NCBI RefSeq assembly: GCF_033439725.1
Contig: NW_026944383.1
Coordinates: 248,001-312,000, forward strand
Source: Neurospora tetraspora
Lineage: Eukaryota > Ascomycota > Sordariomycetes > Sordariales > Sordariaceae
Length of the DNA: 64,000 nucleotides
Direction: 5' to 3'
Shown: positions 35,381 to 46,027 of the stretch, in pieces
Layout of the letters: each line of letters begins with the position of its first letter
How positions within the stretch are numbered: position 1 is the stretch's first letter
The notes under the pieces: model-generated
Seen by the model: the letters and a program-made list of their open reading frames with translations, nothing else
Told to the model about the DNA's origin: nothing
The model's database searches: none
Position numbers and translations under genes: made by a program

Positions 35381-37785
35381 TTCGATGTTGTTCTTTGACC
35401 CCTGATTCCTTGATGTAGTTCAGAAACCCAAGCTCTTGATGTTTCGATGTATTTCCAAAGACAGGCGAGCTACGATCGCGGACGCGGCGAAATATGGATG
35501 TAGGTTGGTGGACAAAGGCGCGTATGTCAACATCAAGCGGGGGCTCGAGCCCAGTTGGTCGAGACGAAAGGGATACGGCAAACTAATGCCAGATGCCGCA
35601 GAACGACACCGCAACGGCCACAAGTCGACGGTTCGCCAGTCGGTCTGTAGTCGTGCGCGTAACTGTCTAGCGCGCTCTGGCGAGCTCGACAGTTAGGGGG
35701 TTAGTTGCGACTGACGGACGAAGGGCTTTGGAGTTGGCCGCCTCGATGGGGACACGGCGTAGATAGTTGTCGACGTGAACTCAATGGTGTTGAGCGGCAG
35801 GAGGGATAGTTTGATGACCCGGGCCGGTGTAGCGGACAGGGGCTTGAAATGCGTTCGTGGTCGTTGGTTGTTCCTTGGGAACTCGGGCGCCGGCCAGATT
35901 GTCCAGTCAGGCCAGGGCAAGGATCGGGCAATCGTCAGTCGGTCGGGGAAAGGAGCGGACGTTGATGGCCACGGGGTGAAGATGGAATGATGGGTCGAAG
36001 TCGAACTGGTCGAAGTCGAATCACGATCACGGCGCGCTGGGTGCAGTCGGCGCCAATCACCTCAGTCGGCGGCGGTGGTGGTATAAGCGGTGGACGGTGA
36101 ACGGTGGACGGTGTCGGTGTCGGTGGACAAGTGGACGTAACGGTGGACGTGGGACGGGATTCGTTGCGATGGCTGACAAGACGCCCGACTGAGTGCCTCT
36201 CTGGGCTGCTGCTTGTACAAGAGGTGTATCGAGATGTCGGGGCGCTATGGTCGGGGTTTGGAGAGGCGGCGGCCACAAGGGCGTGGAGGTGGCCGGGGGG
36301 AGGACGGTCGATTGGTGTAGCACTGGAGAAGGGAACCTGGGCTTGCGGTCGGGCGTGGTGTCGCCTGTGCTTGGGCGGTCGTTGTCCGCGGTGGAAGTGC
36401 GGTCGGGTGCCCAAAGACGGAACCAGTCAGTGCCAGCGGCCCGGTGCTGGGCTTGTAAGTTTGGGCCACCAGGGCCAGAGTCCAGCGGGCACCTCAATCT
36501 GCCCTGCACTTTTAGTCCGGTAGGTACGTACCTCTCTACCTTGGTCGGGTGGGACAAAACAGGAACACGGCAGCAATAAGAATGAAGCAGCAGCAACCTA
36601 ACAGCAGCAACAGCGATCTACGACGACGGCGGAGTGCAATTTCCAGGCCTGCCTCTAACAATATGGATGGGACCAGTCTAGCATCAGGCCTGGGCTACCC
36701 GGCAACGTAAATCAAAGTAAAAAAAGATCACTACCAGGGCGCCTGCAGGGAAAAAAAAAAAGGATCGGAGATCCCTCTCGTGTCTCACGGTGCGTTAACA
36801 AGAGACGGGATGTTGATGCTGGGCTCTTGACAAGCAAGGAATAATCCTCATTCTGTGCGTGTGCCCTGGTTGTGTGGACGGAACAGCCCGACACAAGCTA
36901 ACCCCCTACTACGAACGGAAGGGGGCCGGCCACGGCTTCCACTTGCATGCAAATAACACGTGTGCCCCGTCACTTGGATGTCTGGGAAACCTCGTCAGGA
37001 ACGAGGGACGGGAGGTGGAAGTCTTGTACGCAGCATCCACATGGGATGATCTTGAACACAGCATTGCCCAGGCACGGGGAATGACATCCATACATCCATA
37101 TAAACCTAAACATAGTTGTAATCACAATATATCGGAAGGGACCACGACCTCTTATATAGAGGTCCCTGTGTCCTACCAGCCCGCTTCTCCGCATCTGCAT
37201 GCTTGATATTTTTGTCATTCTCGAGGAGAGGAAGATCATGGATATAGCGGCTGAGAAGTGAGAACACTGTGTTAACGACGAGTGGAGACCTGGCTCATGG
37301 CGTGAGACCCGAGAGTGGACAAAGAATATTGGACAATATGAGCCCCTTGAGGTTTCCGTCCTCCTTCCACATGGAACCCCTCTTCGTCAGGGTCTCAGCA
37401 TTAAAGGCCTACAGTGTACGTGGCTCCTTTGTCAATCAACTTGGGACTTCTGGTTCGCCAAAAACCATAACATTCGCTCTTTGTCCCTATATCCAAGATA
37501 CAAGTCAAGAGTAGAGGTAGTTGATCGAAAGACAGAAAACAACAGACATAACCATCCCGTCCAATATCTTGTACAGACCCACCCAGTACGCTGTGCCTGT
37601 ACATACAATCTCCACTAAATAGACTCGACGATCAAGGGTTTGGGAACAACCCTGACATAAAACAACCTAAAAAGCTCCCCCTATCGCCAACCAAACAAGC
37701 CAACTTCAACCGAAAAAATGAAACAATGTGGTGCCATACCAACAACAAAATACCACGAGAAATATCAGTAGTGGCCTGTATCACC
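35381..37785. other. long intergenic region upstream of lrg-1
   Basis: 2.4 kb with no supported gene. Overlapping frames at 35935-36596 on both strands are Pro/Arg-rich shadows of a biased composition. The part nearest lrg-1 is probably its promoter and leader; the right end is the 3' side of the DUF2417 gene. Confidence 0.45.
36083..36155. repeat. imperfect GGTGGACG-type repeat
   Basis: About eight degenerate copies of CGGTGGA/CGGTGTCGGT within 70 bp in the lrg-1 upstream region. Confidence 0.6.
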
Positions 37786-39707
37786 CTACAAGCGAACCAG
37801 TTTCATCAGTCTCTTCTCAATCATCTCACGTCCCTCCAAAGTCCGCCAGACTTGATGAGGTGCCTGGTCTACAATGTCCCAATCCTCCAGGTTTGATGTA
37901 AGGTGGGTTAGGTCTCGTTGCTGTGTATGGTAAATATTGACGTCAGCAAACGCTTTCCTCCTGACAGCAGCAAAGAAAATACGTCGGGCAATTGGGGCAT
38001 CATGACATACCTTGCTCTCCCACTCGCTGTCCTTCCGCATCTGCAACCCAGACGTCACCACCACCACCGGCGTGGTCTTGTACTGGATGGTTCTGCTGGA
38101 CACCACGTCTCGCCGGGTGAGCGAGTTGGCCACCAGACTCTCCTGCAGCTTAGCAAAGATCACTCCTCCGGTCTGGTAGGCAGACCTGCCGTAAATGCGG
38201 TCCCTGGAGCTTCGGCCTCGGAGGATGGCGGCGGGAATGCGGTCCAGGCCGCATGGGGAGAGGACGCCTTGCAACCAGAGGCGGAAGCCGCGGCCGGGCG
38301 CCCCAACCCGTCCAAGAAGGTCTTCGTGCAATGGGTCGATCATGAGGAGCCCGCGCACTTCTTGGCCGTGTCGCGAGCTGAAGACCCGTGAGTACAAGGA
38401 ACCGATGCCGGCGCTGGCGAGCACCCAACTGCACAAGTATGTTGTCAGTGCACCGTGGAGAAGAAAAGAAGGAAGAGGGTCTTTGGATGAAAACATACGG
38501 TCCTTCCTCTCCTGCGCGAGACAGCGCTTCACTCAAAACATCAGATGCCATGCTCACTGAGAGTGGCGAAGGGGCTGCGTCACTCTGTCAAGTCGAATTT
38601 GTCAGTCGAACTGAAGAAAAGAGCAAGACACTCAGGTCAACATACCCAGGCGATCCCCGGCCGATCAGCAAAGCAATATCTGGCAATAGAACCGTTCTTG
38701 ACCGCAGTCTCGGCAAACTGCCAGAGGCCATGCTCAACCGCATCCTCGCCGCCCTCAAAGAGCACGGTAGTCGTCCTGTTTCCATGAGCATCCACCTTGG
38801 GGCCAGAACAGAACAGATGGATCTGATATTTGTCCTCGTCGACCCAGTACCGCTGGCCCGGCGGCGCCACCCTCGCGTCCAGAGCGCGAAGTGTGAGCGT
38901 GCAAGTCGTGAGCAACACAACGATCGACACGAGCGTTAACATGATGCTAGACAAGAGTACCTGTACCCATTCGAGCAGCGTACGCCTCGTCTCCGGGCGG
39001 CCGGTGAGCCGTTCTTCTTCCTCGGTCTTGCCCCACTGCAATGCCGGTCGAGTGTCAGTACGTCAACCAAACCAAGGGCTCTCTCTTCATGAGACAGATT
39101 CTGAAGGAGAGAAAAGGAGAACCAGCAAACTTACCTGCACAGTCCGATCAGCCGCCACCGCCCAAACAGCCATCAGCGTCGCCCAAACCACACTCGCCAC
39201 GCCCACCCACAACTCCTCATGCCTCGTCTTCTGCACCGCCAACATGATGACCACATCCACAAGCAACAACACCGCCGTAACAATGCTCACCACCCTTGCG
39301 GGTTGACTCGGCACTGCAAAGAACATCAAGATAGTGATCAGCGTGATCAGGGCAACCGTGGTATAACTAAACGCAAAAAAGGGCGATCCGCGCGCGTGCA
39401 AGCCGGGAGGCGTCACGAACACGGACACCAGCATCAGCACCCACCAGATGAAGGTGAGGAAGGTGAGGACGACGGTGACGGCGCGCACGAGACGCACCGT
39501 CCAGAGGTTGTAAGGGGAGACGGCTGGGTCGTCGGGCGAGAGGTAGGGAATGCCGGTGCTGTCTACCCGGTTGGGGAGGAGGCGGGTGTGTTCGTCGGGT
39601 TCGTGGTGGTGAGTGTCGATGGAGGATCGGCCGCCGGCGAGATCGTCCCGGTCCCGGCCGTGGTCCGAGGCTCCGTGGCCGTTGTGGGGCCAGTTCTTGG
39701 TGCTCAT
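37786..39707 (-). CDS. DUF2417 integral membrane protein with alpha/beta-hydrolase domain
   Basis: Exons (minus) 39707-39135, 39035-38646, 38584-38499, 38428-38011 and 37920-37786 give 533 aa. The N-terminus is hydrophilic, His/Asp-rich. Five hydrophobic segments follow: about 72-97, 108-130, 138-158, 168-188 and one near 215-240 (VLLSSIMLTLVSIVVLLTTC). The C-terminal half is an alpha/beta-hydrolase-like fold with FEGGEDAVEHGLWQF, a candidate nucleophile elbow ASAG in WVLASAGIGSLYSR, and LLMIDPLHEDLL. Fungal DUF2417 proteins have this layout and are often labelled mitochondrial integral membrane protein, though I see no clear presequence, so the location is open. The canonical GxSxG glycine is replaced by Ala, so activity is uncertain. 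The 86-nt third exon was placed by phase and by continuity of the fold. Confidence 0.8.
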
Positions 39708-40773
39708 TGTGTTGGTTGGTATCAACCCAAGGTATGGGCCCGTCGAGTATAGTAGATAATCGGGCTAAATATTGCCAGGTAGGTATTGATGTGTAGCGTC
39801 TCACAAACTAGTACCTACGCACACACATTGGTAGAGGTAGGTCTGCAGTGTAAAGTGAGAGTGCAAATGGATGAGCAACCAAGCACTTGCATGAGGTTGA
39901 GCGGGTGTTGGTAGATTCAGCTACCTTATGCAAATGGCCCAGTCTAATATCGTCCACGTAACATTCAACCAGCTTATTTCTGGCAGGTATTGATCGCAAG
40001 CTGAGGTCAGAGAGCTGAAGGGGGCAATCAATAGCTTCAAAAGTCTGGGGCAGCTCTCGATTACATCAAGTCTTTTCTCCAAAGTGGACGGACGACAAGG
40101 GATGGAAGCTGGACGGGGGAGAGAAACCAACTACGTCATGTCGTCATGAACCAACCCCACGCCTGTACCCGATTGGTCAATCTCCCCCTTGGTGGTCTAA
40201 AAGGTGCTTGTGTGTCCCTAGAATCAACTTTCACACAACAAAAGAGAGGTGCCTATCTTGGCGCATTGTTTGTTCAGATCGGGTCATGGGTTGTCTTGTC
40301 GTGTGGTGAAAAACGCGGGGCAGAGCCGTGTTGCTGGGATCGATCGGGGCATTTTCAGGGAAGGTATGGTAGGACGCGTGTTACTGGTACGTACGCAGTG
40401 GCGGTTCATCATATTCGGAGGGAGACATGGAACGCCTGCGCTTACAAAAGGATATTTGAGGCTCATCACTCTCTCAAGGTTTCTTGGTGTGGTAACGATG
40501 CAGTGGTCGCACAACGGCGATGGAGGCTCGGGACCTCGGGAGGGAAATCACCCAACCTGCATGCTCGGTCTACTTGTAGATCACTGGACTGCATGGGATT
40601 TCAATTTTCAGGGGTATCCAAATAATAACGTCGACGACCCCGACGTGTTAATGGTCGATGTCAACTAATGTAGTTATATTGAAGCAAATCCATACCATAG
40701 CCGGACATATGCACCGTCAAAACCCGTCACAATAAAGGTATGTTCCAGAATTCACCACGGACATATAACCCAT
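39708..40773. other. intergenic region
   Basis: About 1.07 kb upstream of the DUF2417 gene and downstream of the 40.8-kb gene. No gene supported; short frames lack motifs. Confidence 0.5.
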
Positions 40774-41385
40774 TCACCACCCACTCGTATCCCACGGCAC
40801 AGCACTACTCCCTCCCGAAACCGACCCCTTCCTACTCGACCCCGACCCCACCGTCGACGAAGCAGTCCCAGTCCCAGTCCCAGTCCCAGTCCCGAACCCC
40901 ATCAGACCACCAGACGACATAGTCGGACTTGACACCGACCCCGACCTAACAGACGAAGACCCTCCTCTCCCACCTCCGCCTATACTCCCCCTCCGCTGTT
41001 CCTCCTCCATCTGCCTCCTCTTCCTCTCCGCCTTCTTCCGCAAGAGCACCTCCTCCGGCGTCGACCCCGCCGTCGGCCTTATCGCGTCCTCGGGGATCTC
41101 ACCGATAGGCGCATGCAGTTTCGTGTGAGGATCGCTGTCGTTGGGTGATACTCCCGCCCGCTGGAAGGCTTCTTGTTTGTATTGGTTGAGGGCTTGCATG
41201 GAGGGTTCCGAGGTGGAGGCCCAGTCGGCTACTTTGTGGAGGAGGCCGCCGAGGAACTTGCCGCTGGTTTTCCCGCCTCCGGGTTTGGTGGGTTTTGTGG
41301 TGGTGGTGGTTGTTGTTTTCTGAATGGCCATGATGCCGTTGTCGTCTCGTCTTGGGAAGCTGCCACTGCTGCCAGTTTTGGACAT
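40774..41385 (-). CDS. low-complexity fungal protein, at least 203 aa
   Basis: The ATG at 41385 gives 203 aa, but the frame stays open upstream to about 41466 with the plausible sequence HLSDLWNSVGNWDTP, which has no ATG of its own. A first exon joining at an AG near 41470-41475 is therefore likely. The central block GKFLGGLLHKVADWASTSEP and the following YKQEAFQRAGVSPNDSDPH look conserved and precede a basic helix RKKAERKRRQMEEEQRR. The C-terminal 80 residues are Ser/Gly-rich, including a (Gly-Thr)n run encoded by a CAGTCC hexamer array. There is no signal peptide or membrane segment. I recognise no family and no function. Confidence 0.6.
   Translation of the reverse strand: MSKTGSSGSFPRRDDNGIMAIQKTTTTTTTKPTKPGGGKTSGKFLGGLLHKVADWASTSEPSMQALNQYKQEAFQRAGVSPNDSDPHTKLHAPIGEIPEDAIRPTAGSTPEEVLLRKKAERKRRQMEEEQRRGSIGGGGRGGSSSVRSGSVSSPTMSSGGLMGFGTGTGTGTGTASSTVGSGSSRKGSVSGGSSAVPWDTSGW
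40863..40895. repeat. hexamer repeat (CAGTCC)n
   Basis: Five to six tandem CAGTCC units inside the coding region of the 40.8-kb gene, encoding alternating Gly-Thr on the minus strand. Confidence 0.9.
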
Positions 41386-41466
41386 CTTAGAGGCTTTCGT
41401 GGGGGGATCCGTGGTTGTGGGTGTGTCCCAGTTGCCAACACTGTTCCAAAGGTCCGAGAGATGCAC

Positions 41467-43959
41467 CCCAGCTGGTGATGTGTATGTCTGGCTTTCGATA
41501 CACTGACAAGTGTCCTGTGTAAGCGCCTTTCAAACGCCGGAAGCTTTCCTCCTGGCGGTGTGGAAATATGTCCAATCGACTGGCGTTCAGCCCAGAAAAA
41601 GATTAGGCCACGCTCGGCCACCAACTTTGCATGGACAATCTGGCAAGGCCCAGCTTAAAACCGAGACCGCAACAACCAAGGTTTGGTTACACAAGATAGA
41701 CACCGGAGAAGCCTATATCAGAAACCTTGGCTTCCGTGTTCGGAAAAGGTTGACTCGTCAGGGCGGCGTCAGGGAATTGCGTGAAGAAATCGGCCTGTAC
41801 CCGAGATCGAGAAGGATATGATGAGGTCCATTATTGACACGAGGGCATCGTACTATCTCGTCGCTGTTGCCTTTCTGGCTACTAAGATCTGACAGAAAGT
41901 CGAATGACCAACCCGCGGAGGATACCTTTGCAAAAGTCTGAAAGTCCTGTTACGTGGGTCAGTATGTAAGAAACGTCAAGTCATATATAATCTCATGCGG
42001 TATAAACACACCTGAGGTGAGGCAAGTCAACGTCGCCTTATAACAGTGGTTTTCTGGCCAGGTTAGTTAAATGTTTCGTCCTGGTGTAGTTCCGAAAATA
42101 TAAGAACGTCGTGAGTGTCCCGGTCGGAAAATAAATGCGCACATCCGGTAAGGGCCGGGAAAGGATACGATATCTGCAGAGAGACTATTGGCGATTACCA
42201 CTCGAGAAATGCCGACAAAGTACGGACTATAGACACAAATAGAAGCAGAAATGAATGTGCTGGAAGAAGAAACATCATGCTTTATCAGATCGTGTCCGCA
42301 GAAACAACGATGGTCTAGAAGAAATCCCGATGGCTAGAAGACCGAAGCGGGTCTGGCCAAGTGCCTGTTACCGAGTACGTTAAACGCAGTGCTACGCAGT
42401 GTGTACGATGTAGACTTCAGCTGCACATGTGAATGGTGCAAGACAGCATGCGCTTTAGCGAGTCAAAAGCAAGCCGCTGCATGGTGGTGAGGGCGGTTAG
42501 TACATGTGCGAATTGAGATGACTATCTCGTCGACTCCTGACAGCCAGTAACCGCACTCGGCTCGAGGGCCGCGGGATCGGGAGCTGAAGGGTCGTGTTCC
42601 GTTTATTTTGAACGTGGAAGCCATGTGGGTTTATCGATGATCAACAGGGCGATCATGGAAAACGACCAGAACATATCGACTTGCAACATATTGATCCTTA
42701 GAAAAACCCAAGGGTTGTCATCTCTTTCGATGGTAATAACACGAATGCAAGTCGACATGGATGCAGCCGAGGTGTCTTCTTACTGGCATCCCCCCAGGCC
42801 AAACAAAAGCCCCGATTCGCAACACATTCCAGGTTGGCGTCGTTGGTGCAGCACTGGACGGGAAGTCTGGCCATTCCACCGGGAACAGCATCACACAAGG
42901 CTCTGGGACATTGAATTTGAACATCAATAACTGGCCCAACCTCTATACCGTTTGTGGCGTCCGGCCAAGTGGCTGATGTTGGATGGAAGCACCAAACACG
43001 ACCCTTAAGTTGTATGGATGGTCGTTAGCCTTTCGAGTTGAGAGAGGGAGAGACATACTCACAGGCAAGTGCGGGTGCCAAGGGAGGAGGACTCGGCTGT
43101 CGGCTTACGCACTCAGATATTGGAGAAACGATTATCCAGAGGAAGACTCGAGTCTCTTTCAGTTGACAGAATGAGGCCTAGCTGCTGGGTAAAAGAGAAA
43201 AAAAAAAGCAAAAAAGAAAAAGAACAAAAAAAAAAAATGAAATGAGGAAAGAAGAGGCACAGGAAGTTACCATCAGACTCTTGGCTGCAGTCTGCGAAGC
43301 TTCCATTGCATTTAAATGGAGGCCAACGGTCAACATGTCTCATGCGGCCCGCCTCGGAAAAGGGAACGGCCACTCTCCCATTGCATGCTGTGATACTGTC
43401 CGTTGTGTCGAATATTGTAGGCAGACTCGTAGATAGTAGTAGTCGTCGAATAATAAGGTAACTGGAGAATGTCCCCCAGCAAACAACGACATCGAACGAA
43501 TCGAAGACATTCCCGTCCCGCCAAGACGGAGTCATAGCGGGGCAAAAGCGACACCTTCCTGGAGACCTGGAGTGGGCGGATTACATAATCAGATGGGTTT
43601 GGCATCTTCTCCATCTGCCATCATCCTCCCGACTTCACTCCTCTGTGCGCAGGGATTGGCCACTGTAGCCTGAACATCACAACGCCCGTCGACAAGGGTG
43701 CAGCTGCCTCCGTTGCTGCAATGATGATGGGATGATCCAACCTGAACCAGCCGCTTCGTAATTTACAGTTTTTTCTACACAACACCCAGCGACTCAATTT
43801 CATTCCGGTGTTCGCTGAAGGTAGGCAGCCAGGGTATCTAGCCGCAGCAGACTGATTGACTTCGGTTGCGGTTGAGCCCGGCCCCCTTTTCCCCGATCCC
43901 ATAGCACAAAGAAAAGGGGCGGATTCACAACCACAGACATATCTTTGTGCACTCATCCA
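41467..43959. other. long intergenic region
   Basis: 2.5 kb without a supported gene. Open frames are short and motif-free. It contains an A-rich run at about 43190-43245 and otherwise ordinary composition. A non-coding transcript or a long leader cannot be excluded from sequence alone. Confidence 0.4.
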
Positions 43960-45447
43960 ATGGGTTTCATGCCGGGCCTCACAATAACCACACGCGTCCC
44001 GCCGGACGCCGGGACCACCACCAGCCCGAGGACCGGGGATGTCGGAGCCCCTGATGCGGAGGAGGCCCCACAAAATGCACCCTCACCGACCCGCCCGCCC
44101 GTTAGCCCCATCACCCCGACTCAGGAGTCGGCACGGTTGTCCGGTCCCGGTGGCCACGGAGATGGTCCGATCCAACAACATCACCGTCAACACCAACATA
44201 CAACCTTCTCACCATCCGCATCAGCATCATCATCACATTCACCGACGCCACCACTTTCAAATAATGATAATAACACCAACTCCAACATCCCCGTCTTTGC
44301 AAGGGACCGACCCACTTTCACCCACTCACAACCAGACCAAATCGGCATCCCTCCACCGCCACCGCAGCCCATAGCCTTCGACGACAACCCGGATGTACTA
44401 GCGCTCAAAAGCGCCATCACCATCTTGCAGCTGCAGCGCCAGCGAGCGACAGCGGACATACAGGCGCTGAACCGGGCCAAAGTTGCCGCGCTTTCGGATC
44501 CGGGCGCGTTCGTTGCTGACTTGGCGGCGGGGAGGATCGGGATGGATGGCGATCCGTTGGTTAATGGGCCTGGAGCGGGTGGTGGCGATGGTAGTAATGA
44601 CGATGATGAGGATGAGGACGGGGACGGGGATGAGGATCAGGATGAGGATGAGGATATGAAATCGGAAGAAGAAGACAGCGATGACGGTGAGGACGATGAT
44701 GAAGACGAGGAGGCAGAGGCCTCATCAAGTTCGGAATCACGGCACGACCAAGACGGCGATATACCCATGTCCGGCGGCGGCGCCGGTTCGTCTACATCTA
44801 CCCCTAATAGCAACAGCAACAACAACAACAGCCACAACAGACGAAAAATACCAAGAAGGAAGAAAGACCGCGTCAGCAAGACAACAACAAAACAACCACA
44901 AGACCTTTCCAAAACATGGCGCACCCTGCCCAAGCCGCAAACCGTCGTGCGCTGCCCGCCCATCAACTGGGCCCAGTACGCCGTGGTGGGCGAGTCACTT
45001 GATAAGCTGCACCGCGAGCAACTGACGGCGCCTACGCTGGGGGTACCTGCTGTTTTGAGTCCTGGAGGGGTGTATGAATTCCGAGGGACAGCGACAGCAG
45101 CAGGAGGAACCGCAGGAGGGGGCAGTATCGGTGGCGGCGGGAGTGGGAGTGGAAGTGGCTATTCCGTTGGAGATCCCACTATGGGCTCAACAGACAGGAC
45201 CTCTACACCACCAACGGGAACAGAAGGATATATCAATGCAATAGGTCAGCAGCAGCAGCAGCAGACACCAGGAGAGACAGGACAGGGTCAAGGATCAGGA
45301 TCAGGACCAGGACCACAGATCCCGTCTTCGTTGCCAACACTGGGACGACATCAGCAACCGCAGAGATTGGTTGGCGTTGCAGCGCCGTATACGCCTGGGG
45401 GAGACAAGATCGAGAGGACGACGGGGAGAAAAGGGGCTAAGCGGTGA
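43960..45447 (+). CDS. acidic, low-complexity conserved fungal protein, 495 aa
   Basis: One exon; the first ATG is at 43960 with a second at 43969. Three parts look constrained: a helix at about 145-190 (ALKSAITILQLQRQRATADI then QALNRAKVAALSDPGAFVADL), a basic segment at about 295-320 (RRKIPRRKKDR), and a block at about 322-362 (WRTLPKPQTVVRCPPINWAQ then YAVVGESLDKLHREQL). Between them lies a very acidic run of Asp/Glu at about 213-262. The N-terminus is Pro/Ser/His/Asn-rich; the C-terminus is Gly/Gln-rich with a CAG run near 45247. Acidic tract plus basic patch suggests a nuclear or chromatin-associated protein, but that is inference. I do not recognise a named family. Confidence 0.75.
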   Translation: MGFMPGLTITTRVPPDAGTTTSPRTGDVGAPDAEEAPQNAPSPTRPPVSPITPTQESARLSGPGGHGDGPIQQHHRQHQHTTFSPSASASSSHSPTPPLSNNDNNTNSNIPVFARDRPTFTHSQPDQIGIPPPPPQPIAFDDNPDVLALKSAITILQLQRQRATADIQALNRAKVAALSDPGAFVADLAAGRIGMDGDPLVNGPGAGGGDGSNDDDEDEDGDGDEDQDEDEDMKSEEEDSDDGEDDDEDEEAEASSSSESRHDQDGDIPMSGGGAGSSTSTPNSNSNNNNSHNRRKIPRRKKDRVSKTTTKQPQDLSKTWRTLPKPQTVVRCPPINWAQYAVVGESLDKLHREQLTAPTLGVPAVLSPGGVYEFRGTATAAGGTAGGGSIGGGGSGSGSGYSVGDPTMGSTDRTSTPPTGTEGYINAIGQQQQQQTPGETGQGQGSGSGPGPQIPSSLPTLGRHQQPQRLVGVAAPYTPGGDKIERTTGRKGAKR

Positions 45448-46027
45448 ACTTCCGTTTTGTGGAGCAACTTTGAAGGACTTGATGGTCGGAAACGGGATAG
45501 CATGGCGTTAGGGTATTATGGTATTGTACTGTATGGGGTTGCGAACGGATTGAAGTTCAGCGAGCGATCAAGATCGAAATGCTTCTGTTAGATACCTCCC
45601 ATTGGGACAACCAGTCAATTTATTACGTAGACTTTGACACGATTATGGTGTCTTGCTCCTGTTCGCTATGTCGCAATTCGCTATTCTTTCGAACTAACAT
45701 TATCAGGTAGGCCTGTTCTTGTACTTGCCCTACGCACATCGAATACATTTTGCATGTGAAATCATCATGCGTAAAATTGACCCTCTCTGCTAGACACCTT
45801 GTCCGTCCTATGAACCCCGGATATTTCCACACCCTTATTGGTTTACCAACGCCATAGAAAGTTCTTGAGAGAAAGCAGAAACCATGCTAGCCATGCAAAG
45901 TATGCGCGGATAAATTCAAACACCCCTCAGACCCTTCCAAGTCTTGCCATCAACTGTTGTCTTAGAAATCCCTAGTAACAATGTTAGCGCCTGAGATACT
46001 GTTTGGTCTAACCACCAAAGAGGGATC
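45448..46027. other. convergent intergenic region
   Basis: 580 bp between two stops. 3' UTR-like sequence; nothing else seen. Confidence 0.5.

Noticed and set aside
35935-36596. Overlapping Pro/Arg-rich frames of 130-180 codons on both strands
   Set aside because: All frames are open because of a repetitive GGTGGACG composition; none has a motif or splice logic.
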